The notes beneath the pieces are model-generated. The model searched no databases, was not told the DNA's origin, and worked only from the letters and a program-made list of their open reading frames with translations. This document shows positions 1-6,899 of a DNA stretch of 23,107 nucleotides, piece after piece. Each line of letters starts with the position of its first letter. Positions within the stretch are counted from its first letter, which is position 1. A program made the translations under genes and the position numbers. Origin of the DNA: Candidatus Magasanikiibacteriota bacterium (GTDB lineage: Bacteria; Patescibacteriota; Patescibacteriia; Magasanikbacterales; UBA922); NCBI GenBank assembly GCA_023246555.1, contig JAHFIC010000006.1, positions 1 through 23,107 of the forward strand. The letters are read 5' to 3'.

Positions 1-2241
1 TGTTTCTGGTTCAATCGTGTCGCCGAGAGAATGTTTCCACTCCGAACCCGGAAGCGCAATCGTTTCTGTGACCATTCCATCGTACGATATTTCCGCGTGT
101 TTGATGGCTGAGTCATAATTGCTCGAGAGCGTTGTGAGTATCGCGCCGGTTGTTGCATTGATCGCGTCCACTGATCCATCGTAAATCTCAACCACGGTCA
201 TGCGTGTCGAAGGGTTATACGCCAAACTGAAGTCAGTTCCTCTCGAGACAACAGACACCCCGCTTGGAGTCTCAGGCAAAAAATGCGGCCCTATGGGATA
301 ACTAGGTTCATATTTGGGTACTGCTGGCCCACTGTTTCCCTCCTCAATAGAAAACCTGCTGGAACTTTTGGGAGCGGGGACGCCGATGCCAATCTCTTCG
401 CCAGCGTGCACAAAACGGACCGATCCGGATTTGACGGTGACGCGATAGAGTTTGCCGGGCTTTGATCGTGGTGGCTCCAGCACCACTTCGCTATTTGGCT
501 GGATCTCGATAACGATTTTCGCCCCATGAGCATCGGTAATGAAGCTCTCCACTTCCACAACGATAGTGGCCTTCGCGCCGCCTGGTGTCACGATGGTTGT
601 TCCAGCATCCGCTTTGAGGGCCCGTGAATCAACGGTTGTTCCATCGCCCAGTTCTAGAGTAGCCGGTCTAAAGTCAGCGAAGGCAAAAAAATTCGGAGTG
701 CTCATATCAAGGGAAATGCCATCGGGGCGTAAAATGCGCACCGGCCCCTTCTGTTTGAGAAAAAACAGCCGATACCCCCCGGTTTCCAAGTCTGATGGCG
801 TGTTATTCAGAATAAACCGCGGGATGGGCACGTCAGCTTTGGTCGGTGATTCTTCAATCAGCGCTTTGGTAAATGTATTGGCAAGAGTCTTGTCTCTTGA
901 TGCTTGGCTGTATTCTGACTCTCCATTCAAACCAATTTCACAAACCGGCTGCAGTGCGGTGAGTAGAGCAGTGAAGTCAGAACTCAGGTGCGAAAGCAGT
1001 TGCCCGCTTCTTCCAGTCCATTGCTCCATATGCATGATCGGATCTTGCATTGGTTCGAGCGGCGGCACGTCGATTGCCAGGTAGTTTTCTATGACGCAAA
1101 ACGGAAAATAAAATGTAACGTTTCGGTGATAACTTTTTCCCGCCACGCGTTCGGTCGTTCCGGAATAGCGGCTGTCCAAATTTTCGTAGAATGTGAAATC
1201 CGGTTCTTCGGTGGATTTCAGTTTGGCAATAAGTTTGGCGCCGCGCGGATCGTCGTCTTTCAGAAATGTCACTTTGAACCGCTCCTCAATCAGTTCTTCA
1301 TCCGGCGTGCCATCCTGGTACACAAAAGCAGTATTGGTGAGGAGACAATAGTCGTTGTCCTTGGTCGCAATGGTTCGCTTTTGTGCCTGCCAACTGCTGC
1401 CGGGCTCGGCGGTTTGCTTCATGATGGAAAGACAGTCCAGTTCGGCATACCCCAGTGGAAACTCGGTAGGCGAAGGCGCCGGTTCATCGGTGTTCGCCTC
1501 GTTCGTATCATCGAGTTCAGGTTCAAGGCCGCAGACGCGATTGGTGTAGAGCGCCGCTGTGCCATACGCATCACTGCCAAATCCTGGGCCAGCGACGCTC
1601 GAATCGTAGAGCTCACTATTCCAGGTTTTCGTGCACCAGGCCTCCACCGTTTGGAGATTTCGCAGTACCTCATTCCGTTTCGAAACATCTTTCGGTTCGC
1701 AATAGAGCGGGTCGTATTGGCTTTTGAGTTCATTAATAATTTGCTGGCAATGATTCACAAGTATCGTAGTTTCACTAAGATCGTTCGATGCTAGATGGGG
1801 CGCGATGCGAGCGTCGTGGAGCGGACTATTCATTGTCCGCAAACAGGCAAAGGCGAAATCCATGAGAGTTTGCAGATTGGTAAAATGCGCCATGGGCGCC
1901 AAAGCCCGAATTTCTTGTTCTTTTTGCGTGATATACGTCGTGCAGTAATTCACATAGTTCGTGGTCTCACGCAGATCGTCAACCGCCAGATCAAATCCGG
2001 GATCGGCATCGGCCGGAGTATTCGTGATACTTTCCCGAATACAACGAAATCCGGCATAACTGGCCTCGCGAAAGAAGTTTGCTTTGGCATAGGCATCGGA
2101 TACTCCGGCCGCTTGTTGTTCCAAACCGGCGATTTCTTTTTGGCAATTAGCGGCAAATTCTTCGGGAGATATGGCAAAAGCAAACCGAATCCCGCCGATG
2201 GTGAGAACAAGGAAGCTCGCAAGTATGATGAGTTTTCGCAT
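1..2241 (-). CDS. Secreted FecR-domain protein with eight-Cys repeat domain (3' end outside window)
   Basis: The frame is open from the ATG at 2241 to the window edge: 747 codons with no stop, so the C-terminus is missing. Residues 1-23 form a signal peptide (MRKLIILASFLVL core, cleavage near AFA). Residues 33-237 hold eight cysteines (33, 67, 100, 133, 165, 181, 203, 237) in three copies of a C-x(31-33)-C unit with the motif DDLRETTNYVNYC. The same domain occurs in the SLH protein upstream. Residues 525-700 look like a FecR domain: G-T-T-I-V-T-P-G-G, then N-S-E-V-V-L, then R-G-T-D-F-S-L and V-V-E-I-Y-D-G-S-V. FecR proteins of Gram-negatives pair with sigma factors, but none is visible here, so an extracytoplasmic structural or ligand-binding role is more likely (inference). 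It is last of five co-directional envelope genes, 20 bp after the RDD gene, with no SD. Function unknown. Confidence 0.85.
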   Translation of the reverse strand, partial: MRKLIILASFLVLTIGGIRFAFAISPEEFAANCQKEIAGLEQQAAGVSDAYAKANFFREASYAGFRCIRESITNTPADADPGFDLAVDDLRETTNYVNYCTTYITQKEQEIRALAPMAHFTNLQTLMDFAFACLRTMNSPLHDARIAPHLASNDLSETTILVNHCQQIINELKSQYDPLYCEPKDVSKRNEVLRNLQTVEAWCTKTWNSELYDSSVAGPGFGSDAYGTAALYTNRVCGLEPELDDTNEANTDEPAPSPTEFPLGYAELDCLSIMKQTAEPGSSWQAQKRTIATKDNDYCLLTNTAFVYQDGTPDEELIEERFKVTFLKDDDPRGAKLIAKLKSTEEPDFTFYENLDSRYSGTTERVAGKSYHRNVTFYFPFCVIENYLAIDVPPLEPMQDPIMHMEQWTGRSGQLLSHLSSDFTALLTALQPVCEIGLNGESEYSQASRDKTLANTFTKALIEESPTKADVPIPRFILNNTPSDLETGGYRLFFLKQKGPVRILRPDGISLDMSTPNFFAFADFRPATLELGDGTTVDSRALKADAGTTIVTPGGAKATIVVEVESFITDAHGAKIVIEIQPNSEVVLEPPRSKPGKLYRVTVKSGSVRFVHAGEEIGIGVPAPKSSSRFSIEEGNSGPAVPKYEPSYPIGPHFLPETPSGVSVVSRGTDFSLAYNPSTRMTVVEIYDGSVDAINATTGAILTTLSSNYDSAIKHAEISYDGMVTETIALPGSEWKHSLGDTIEPET
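1522..2145 (-). repeat. Eight-Cys repeat domain, copy in the FecR protein
   Basis: This encodes residues 33-240 of the FecR protein. Its three C-to-C units are 67-100, 133-165 and 203-237. The cysteine spacing after the second Cys (33, 33, 32, 16, 22, 34) matches the copy at 4990-5580 nearly exactly (32, 33, 32, 16, 22, 34). Shared strings include ETTNY-N-YC, DPx-CEP-DVS-R and NRVCG. Confidence 0.8.
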
Positions 2242-2261
2242 AAATTTTTTAAAACTATTTT

Positions 2262-2837
2262 TTATAAAATAATTTTTCCGGCCGCGATCAAACTCACGAG
2301 CAGTACCGCGGCAATGCCAAGCAAGACATAATCCCAGCGACTCGCAGCCTTTGGTTTATGCGCTTCGGCGGCGTAGACAACTTTCGTGCGGGCGGCGATG
2401 TCATGGAGTGTCCGTTTTTTCACATCAAAAAGCATGGTCACCCAACCAAAAAATAAAAACAGGCACAGGCCGAGTCGCACGAACATCTGTCCGGGGGTGA
2501 TGTTTGACCCATCGTCCTTGGCAATCCGTAGCCTTGCGATCATCCCGGCCGGCGTTGCGGAAAAAAATAGCCAGAAAAAGAAAAAGTAGGAGAGCGTGAT
2601 AATAAAGGTGATGTAGCCAGACATTACCAGACTTCCGTGGTACGCAAGAAAGAGCGCTATGATTTCGATGATGGCTAAATCCGTGCCCAGGCAGATGGCT
2701 CGCACCCAAAATCCTGCCGGGCGGTGTTCACTCGCGTGTTGTGTTGTCCGACGACGGATGTACCAGAGAAGCCCCACTCCCACCAGAAGTGTCAGGAGGT
2801 TGCTCATGAAATTTAGGAAGAGAATGTATTCAAACAT
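2262..2837 (-). CDS. RDD family integral membrane protein
   Basis: A 191-residue protein with about five hydrophobic segments: near residues 1-25, 47-68, 72-95, 118-140, and a C-terminal helix at 168-190. RDD signatures are visible: PAGFWVRAICLGTDLAII (Arg and Asp of the family name), then TPAGMIARLRIAKDDG, an Arg in MFVRLGL, and DVKKRTLHDIAARTKVV near residue 145, which fits the family's D-x-x-x-x-T-x-H-D-x-x-A-x-T motif. RDD proteins are small membrane proteins, mostly without a defined function; some act in ion transport. It sits inside the envelope operon, 14 bp after the 513-residue secreted protein and 20 bp before the FecR protein, so it may help export or anchor these partners (inference). 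An internal Met at residue 11 is an alternative start; neither has an SD. Confidence 0.85.
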   Translation of the reverse strand: MFEYILFLNFMSNLLTLLVGVGLLWYIRRRTTQHASEHRPAGFWVRAICLGTDLAIIEIIALFLAYHGSLVMSGYITFIITLSYFFFFWLFFSATPAGMIARLRIAKDDGSNITPGQMFVRLGLCLFLFFGWVTMLFDVKKRTLHDIAARTKVVYAAEAHKPKAASRWDYVLLGIAAVLLVSLIAAGKIIL

Positions 2838-2851
2838 AACAAGCGGAGAAT

Positions 2852-4393
2852 TTAAAAAGTAAATAAACCGGCGACAAAATTAACCGCTCCCTGTCCGGCA
2901 GATATGACCGCTCCCGGCAAGTCGCTTATGGCGCGCGCGGCGGCGACCGGCACAGCGCCGATGGCCGCGGCGGTCAGCTTTTCCGCTTCCCAGATGGTTT
3001 GAAAAACTCCTTCAGCTTCCACTACCCGAGCCGCTCCGTATGCAAGCGTGTTGCCAATGTCACCCCAGCCGTCTTCAATCATGAGGTCAGTCGTTTGTTC
3101 CACCAGGTGGCTCGGCGAGAATTTGCCAATCACGCCTTTTGTGCCGTATTTTCGGAAGCCGTTTTCTTCCCCCACACCTAGCGCTTCGAGAATGGTGTCT
3201 GGCGTCGCGGCGACCACATCAATCGCCTTGAGCACGGGAATGAGCGTGAGGAGTGATACCCCGAAGTTATCCAAAGTGGCTTTTGCCGCCGCATCCTCGG
3301 CAGTCACGCCTTTCTCGCGCAGGTCTCGGTAATCGTTGAATGTCTTGACCGCGTCCGTAAACGCATCCAAACCACCATAACTGCCGAGTTTTCCTGGTTT
3401 TTCTGATCCGGCGGCGGCTTTAAATTTTTTAACATCTTGCGTTTTATCACTACCCAATTTTTCTAGGTTCATTGATTCCACCGTCTTTCCTAATTCTGTG
3501 ACATCTTGATAGGCCTCTGTCAGACTGTGTACCGATTCTATTTTTCCCTGGAGATCATCAAGCGGATCCTTAGGCCTTTTTGCTTGGTCTTCGTCAAGCG
3601 GCTGGTTGCCAGCGGTTTGATTGCGGGTATCTGATTCTTTGGGCGGTGAGGTTGTTTTTTCCTTGGGCAAAACGTACGTCGGTGCCTTGAGTGGTGCTGC
3701 CGGCTGAACTGGCTCGGGAGTGGCGGAGACAGGGGCTGACTCTGTATTTGGCGCGGTCCCTGACGGCGCTGAACCGCCGCACACTCCAATATTTTTCATT
3801 GTCTCGGTCACATGAGCGGCCTCGGTGCTGGCGTTGCTTAAAAGTATTCCATAATAAAATTTTGATTCAAGCGGCCCTTTGCCGCTGACAGCAAACGTGG
3901 CATAACACTTGCCCTGCCGGATGCGATAGCTGATAGAGACCTCCTGGCGGTGACCTAAGGTTTTACTATGGGTGTCGTCAAAAACCGGGAGCCAGCTATT
4001 CAAGATTGACCGCGAAGCAAAATCCCCAAGGGGAACGGCTTTGAATTCTTCTTCGGTGCCATCGATCGCCCGGCTCGTTCCAAACGGCATATTGCGGCCG
4101 CTGTTGTCAGTGCGAAATTGTTCGTCCATCGTTTCAGGAGATTCGCCTTCGCCAATCTGCCCGATGCTGAGCGCTGCGCCAAACGTGGCATCAGCTCTCG
4201 TGACAGTGATGTCTCCCCATGTACCTGGGTAGCAAAATCCAAAGCCGTATTGCATCGTCGTAAACCAGGTGTCGTCAAAACTCGTGCAATAAATTTGGAG
4301 CGAGTCGGCCTTTGCCGAACCGGCAGAGAACATGGTAGCGAAAACAATCAATATCCCCGCCAGTAAAAATTTTTTTGTGAGATGGTCTATCAT
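2852..4393 (-). CDS. Secreted two-domain protein with Pro-rich linker, unknown function
   Basis: A 513-residue protein I do not recognise. Residues 1-29 are a signal peptide, cleaved near AKA. Residues 30-205 form a compact domain with four cysteines (36, 54, 163, 205), suggesting two disulfides; the stretch GFCYPGTWGDITV resembles the start of PsbP/Mog1-like folds (weak inference). Residues 209-290 are a Pro/Thr/Lys linker. Residues 290-513 are mostly helical, with a charged part (DDLQGKIESVHSLTEAY) and then Ala/Gly-rich amphipathic or hydrophobic helices (AAAIGAVPVAAARAISDL, GAVISAGQGAVNFVAGLF) at the very C-terminus. That tail could insert in or lie on a membrane. It starts 5 bp after the SLH gene stops, so the two are very likely co-transcribed. 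No SD is visible. Confidence 0.8.
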   Translation of the reverse strand: MIDHLTKKFLLAGILIVFATMFSAGSAKADSLQIYCTSFDDTWFTTMQYGFGFCYPGTWGDITVTRADATFGAALSIGQIGEGESPETMDEQFRTDNSGRNMPFGTSRAIDGTEEEFKAVPLGDFASRSILNSWLPVFDDTHSKTLGHRQEVSISYRIRQGKCYATFAVSGKGPLESKFYYGILLSNASTEAAHVTETMKNIGVCGGSAPSGTAPNTESAPVSATPEPVQPAAPLKAPTYVLPKEKTTSPPKESDTRNQTAGNQPLDEDQAKRPKDPLDDLQGKIESVHSLTEAYQDVTELGKTVESMNLEKLGSDKTQDVKKFKAAAGSEKPGKLGSYGGLDAFTDAVKTFNDYRDLREKGVTAEDAAAKATLDNFGVSLLTLIPVLKAIDVVAATPDTILEALGVGEENGFRKYGTKGVIGKFSPSHLVEQTTDLMIEDGWGDIGNTLAYGAARVVEAEGVFQTIWEAEKLTAAAIGAVPVAAARAISDLPGAVISAGQGAVNFVAGLFTF

Positions 4394-4398
4394 AGATA

Positions 4399-6450
4399 TT
4401 AGCGCGATTCTGTAGAAATACTATCTGGTAGACACGTTCCGTCCGGCGCTTTCTGACAGGGCTTGATATCTGGATTGTAGCACGGGCTGCCGGGGATAGA
4501 ATCTCGTTGATCCCGCTCCTCCTGTTCGGCTTTGGTTTTAGACAGCGGTCGGTTGTAACATTCTTTGAGCCAGCGGTCGAATTTTTCCACTTCCGGGTTT
4601 GGCGTTATTTCGTTTGTTGGTTGTGGGGCTTCCGGTTTCGGCTCAGATTTTGGTGCATGCAAATTCGCTTGGTACTGGTTAATATCTTTTAGAAAATTAG
4701 CGATTGGCGGCATCAGATCATTATTTGCGGCCGTGCGCATTGACTCATAATATTCTCGCACGCCCGGCGTATTGAAATACGCGTGCAGATCCACCGGTTC
4801 TCCTAAGGGTAGTGTGCGTAATACTTGATTGATTATATTTGGGTCATTGTACGCATCCCAAAATGTTGGATAGAGTCTAGGATCTTGGATATGTAGCCAA
4901 AAGTAAACTTCGTAGGCTGTTTCCCAATTATCTGCCGAACCCCAAGTAGTTGACTGGCTCTTGACCAGCGGAGCGTCTGTCGGAGCATCCGGCTGAATGC
5001 CGCAAACGCGGTGGCTGTACAGCTCATTGGTGCCATAATCATCATCGTCAAATCTCGGCCCGGCAATACTGGGATCATGTGCGTCACTATTCCAAGATTT
5101 CGTACACCACGACTCAACCTTTTTTAAGTTTTTGATGACATCATCACGACGGGAGACATCACCCGGTTCGCAATGAACGGGATCATACTGACCTTTGAGT
5201 GCGCTCATGATCGCCTGGCAATGATCCACCAGATTGGTAGTTTCGCGGAGGTCGTCACTGCCGAATCGCGGCACAAGGCTTGGATCATGCAGATCGCTGT
5301 TCAACGCTTTGAGACAATCAAAGCTAAAGCCCATCAAATGCTGAAGCAGGACAAAGTGCGTCATTGGAGCCGTGGCGCTCATATCAGTTTCTTTTTGCGC
5401 AATGCTGACTTTGCAATAATTGATGTAGTTTGTGGTTTCATGGTACCGATTAGCACCCAGGCTGGGGAGATCTGGGCTCTCGGAAAATCGTTCAAGGCCG
5501 TATTTTAGACAATAAAAGCCGGTTTCACTTGCCTTTTTATGCTCTCCAGCTTGTTCCAAATTGGCAATTTTCTTTTTGCACCCCGCGACTAACTCCGTGG
5601 CTGTCACTGCGCGTGCCAGACCATTATCACGACTGTGGTCACTGCCTACGACCAATTCTGGCACGCTATACCCCTTGACCGCTTCATCATATTTTGGGTC
5701 ATAGGTGTCTTGCCCAAACGGAAGCGTTGCCAATGCTCTAAACACAATTCCGGCTGCCTCTCCGCGGGTGATGGCGTCATCCGCACCTTGCGGCTGATAG
5801 ATGTTTACCTGTTTGGCAAACATCAGGGCTTGGGCATCATCGCCCATTGCTCTCTCGGGGCTGGTGACGCCCCAATTCATGGCACGTGCAAGAGAACCGA
5901 TTGCTTCTGTTGTCTTCACTGGATGTTGTTCTCCAAAAAGAGATGCTTCTTTCGCATACGCAATCCCAATCAAACGAAAAAAGCTTTGTTTTTCCTGGGC
6001 CATCCAACCATCTTCTGACGCCATCCATCCTTGACGCCAGACATAACACACCGCCGGCTCAAACGGTTTGCCCGCGACATCAGAAAAACACAGGCGATCC
6101 TTTTTCAGATCCGGATTTGAACCGGTTAGCGCCACCAAAAGCTCGGCCCACTCACCCCGACTGACAATCTGTTGTGGATGAAAGTTGTTTTTTTCATCTC
6201 CCGTAAGCACGCCTTCTCGCCACAAATATTGTATGGCAGTAAAATGCTGGTCTTCCGGGTATACATCGGCCAATGGCTGCGGTTCAGGAGATGTTACGGA
6301 ATCTTCTGTAGAAGGATACGAATTTGAATTATTCAAATTTTTTTTCGATATCAAAAACCAAACTATCCCAATAATCGCAATGAACATCACCGCCCCAGCC
6401 GCGATCAAAATTTTTTTCTTGTTTTGAATAAATTTATGCATACGGTACAT
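4399..6450 (-). CDS. Membrane-anchored SLH-domain protein with eight-Cys repeat domain
   Basis: A 683-residue protein from the ATG at 6450; a TTG at 6462 and an ATG at 6441 are alternatives, none with an SD. Residues 5-36 are a basic stretch plus one transmembrane helix, with no clear cleavage site, so it is probably an anchor. Residues 60-245 hold three SLH-like repeats: LADVYPEDQHFTAIQYL...VSRGEWAELL, CFSDVAGKPFEPAVCYV, and a third ending ITRGEAAGIVFRAL. SLH domains normally bind secondary cell-wall polymers. Residues 291-483 are the eight-Cys domain shared with the FecR protein (Cys 291, 314, 346, 379, 411, 427, 449, 483). The rest is helical, then Pro-rich, and ends in a small Cys cluster (CYNPDIKPCQKAPDGTC). 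It follows the PepSY-like gene by 18 bp. A cell-surface structural or adhesion role is likely but unproven. Confidence 0.85.
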   Translation of the reverse strand: MYRMHKFIQNKKKILIAAGAVMFIAIIGIVWFLISKKNLNNSNSYPSTEDSVTSPEPQPLADVYPEDQHFTAIQYLWREGVLTGDEKNNFHPQQIVSRGEWAELLVALTGSNPDLKKDRLCFSDVAGKPFEPAVCYVWRQGWMASEDGWMAQEKQSFFRLIGIAYAKEASLFGEQHPVKTTEAIGSLARAMNWGVTSPERAMGDDAQALMFAKQVNIYQPQGADDAITRGEAAGIVFRALATLPFGQDTYDPKYDEAVKGYSVPELVVGSDHSRDNGLARAVTATELVAGCKKKIANLEQAGEHKKASETGFYCLKYGLERFSESPDLPSLGANRYHETTNYINYCKVSIAQKETDMSATAPMTHFVLLQHLMGFSFDCLKALNSDLHDPSLVPRFGSDDLRETTNLVDHCQAIMSALKGQYDPVHCEPGDVSRRDDVIKNLKKVESWCTKSWNSDAHDPSIAGPRFDDDDYGTNELYSHRVCGIQPDAPTDAPLVKSQSTTWGSADNWETAYEVYFWLHIQDPRLYPTFWDAYNDPNIINQVLRTLPLGEPVDLHAYFNTPGVREYYESMRTAANNDLMPPIANFLKDINQYQANLHAPKSEPKPEAPQPTNEITPNPEVEKFDRWLKECYNRPLSKTKAEQEERDQRDSIPGSPCYNPDIKPCQKAPDGTCLPDSISTESR
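4990..5580 (-). repeat. Eight-Cys repeat domain, copy in the SLH protein
   Basis: This encodes residues 291-487 of the SLH protein. Its three units are C314-C346, C379-C411 and C449-C483. The second and third share N-S-D-x-H-D-P-S followed by an acidic D-D turn; the first and second share E-T-T-N-x-x-x-x-C. It is paralogous to 1522-2145. Confidence 0.8.
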
Positions 6451-6468
6451 GCTTGAGGACAATCATTG

Positions 6469-6786
6469 TCATAATGTTTTTTCCACTCTCCCGGTTTTTT
6501 TATCCACTGTATACCACCCAAACGTCGCCGTGTGGGATGAATCGCCGTCTTGGACAATTTCATATATGTGCACGTTCCACGTCTCACCCGCATCTTCGGC
6601 AGTGATGGTTGCTTTGGCGCCAGATTGCGCCAAGGTTTGCGCGTATGATTGAACTTCAGGCAATGATGCCACCGTCCGCTCGGCAACTTCGGCGGTGACA
6701 GAAAAAAGGCGCGGACGCAGGGCGAGGAGAGCGGTCGCGCCGAGTCCGATGATGAGCATACTGACGATCACCCTCTTTGATTTCAT
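6469..6786 (-). CDS. Short N-terminally anchored PepSY-like protein
   Basis: A 105-residue protein from the ATG at 6786. The frame opens at a TTG at 6795, but that codon lies within about 3 bp of the -10 element and would be upstream of the likely transcription start, so the ATG is preferred. Residues 1-25 are a hydrophobic anchor or signal (KSKRVIVSMLIIGLGATALLAL). The rest is one small alpha/beta domain: VQSYAQTLAQSGAKATITAED, then ETWNVHIYEIV, then TFGWYTVDKKTGRVEKTL. A helix followed by strands ending in Y-x-V-D-x-x-T-G-x-V matches the PepSY-like pattern. Such domains are often protease-inhibitory or periplasmic, but no partner is identifiable. It is first in the minus-strand envelope operon. 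Confidence 0.7.
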   Translation of the reverse strand: MKSKRVIVSMLIIGLGATALLALRPRLFSVTAEVAERTVASLPEVQSYAQTLAQSGAKATITAEDAGETWNVHIYEIVQDGDSSHTATFGWYTVDKKTGRVEKTL

Positions 6787-6797
6787 AGATCGCAATT

Positions 6798-6806
6798 AGT
6801 ATACCA
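6798..6806 (-). promoter_or_regulatory. Extended -10 promoter of the envelope operon
   Basis: On the minus strand the sequence reads TGGTATACT, an extended -10 (TG-n-TATACT). No good -35 lies at 16-18 bp. The -10 ends 11 nt before the ATG at 6786, so the transcript would have a leader of only about 4-5 nt. Confidence 0.55.
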
Positions 6807-6836
6807 TAGAATCGTCCCGCCTTCATCGAATGGAAA

Positions 6837-6864
6837 TTGAATTTGAAAGAGTGTATACTATACT
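6837..6864 (+). promoter_or_regulatory. Promoter for the 851-residue secreted protein gene
   Basis: A TTGAAT -35 (6837-6842) is separated by 16 bp from a TATACT -10 (6859-6864). An overlapping TATACT lies at 6854-6859. The start would be near 6871, about 29 nt before the ATG at 6900. It is divergent from the envelope operon promoter within a 113-bp gap. Confidence 0.5.
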
Positions 6865-6899
6865 ATGGAAAAAAGAAGAGTTTATAAATTTTATACATT

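Noticed and set aside
539..2331. Plus-strand open frames of 181, 268 and 178 codons in a row
   Set aside because: They are antisense to the FecR protein gene, which is open for all 747 codons, has a signal peptide and shares a domain with the SLH protein. The plus-strand translations show no domain and look like shadow sequence.
4399..6462. TTG at 6462 as the start of the SLH gene
   Set aside because: ATGs at 6450 and 6441 are in the same frame and directly precede the basic anchor segment; the TTG has no SD to favour it.
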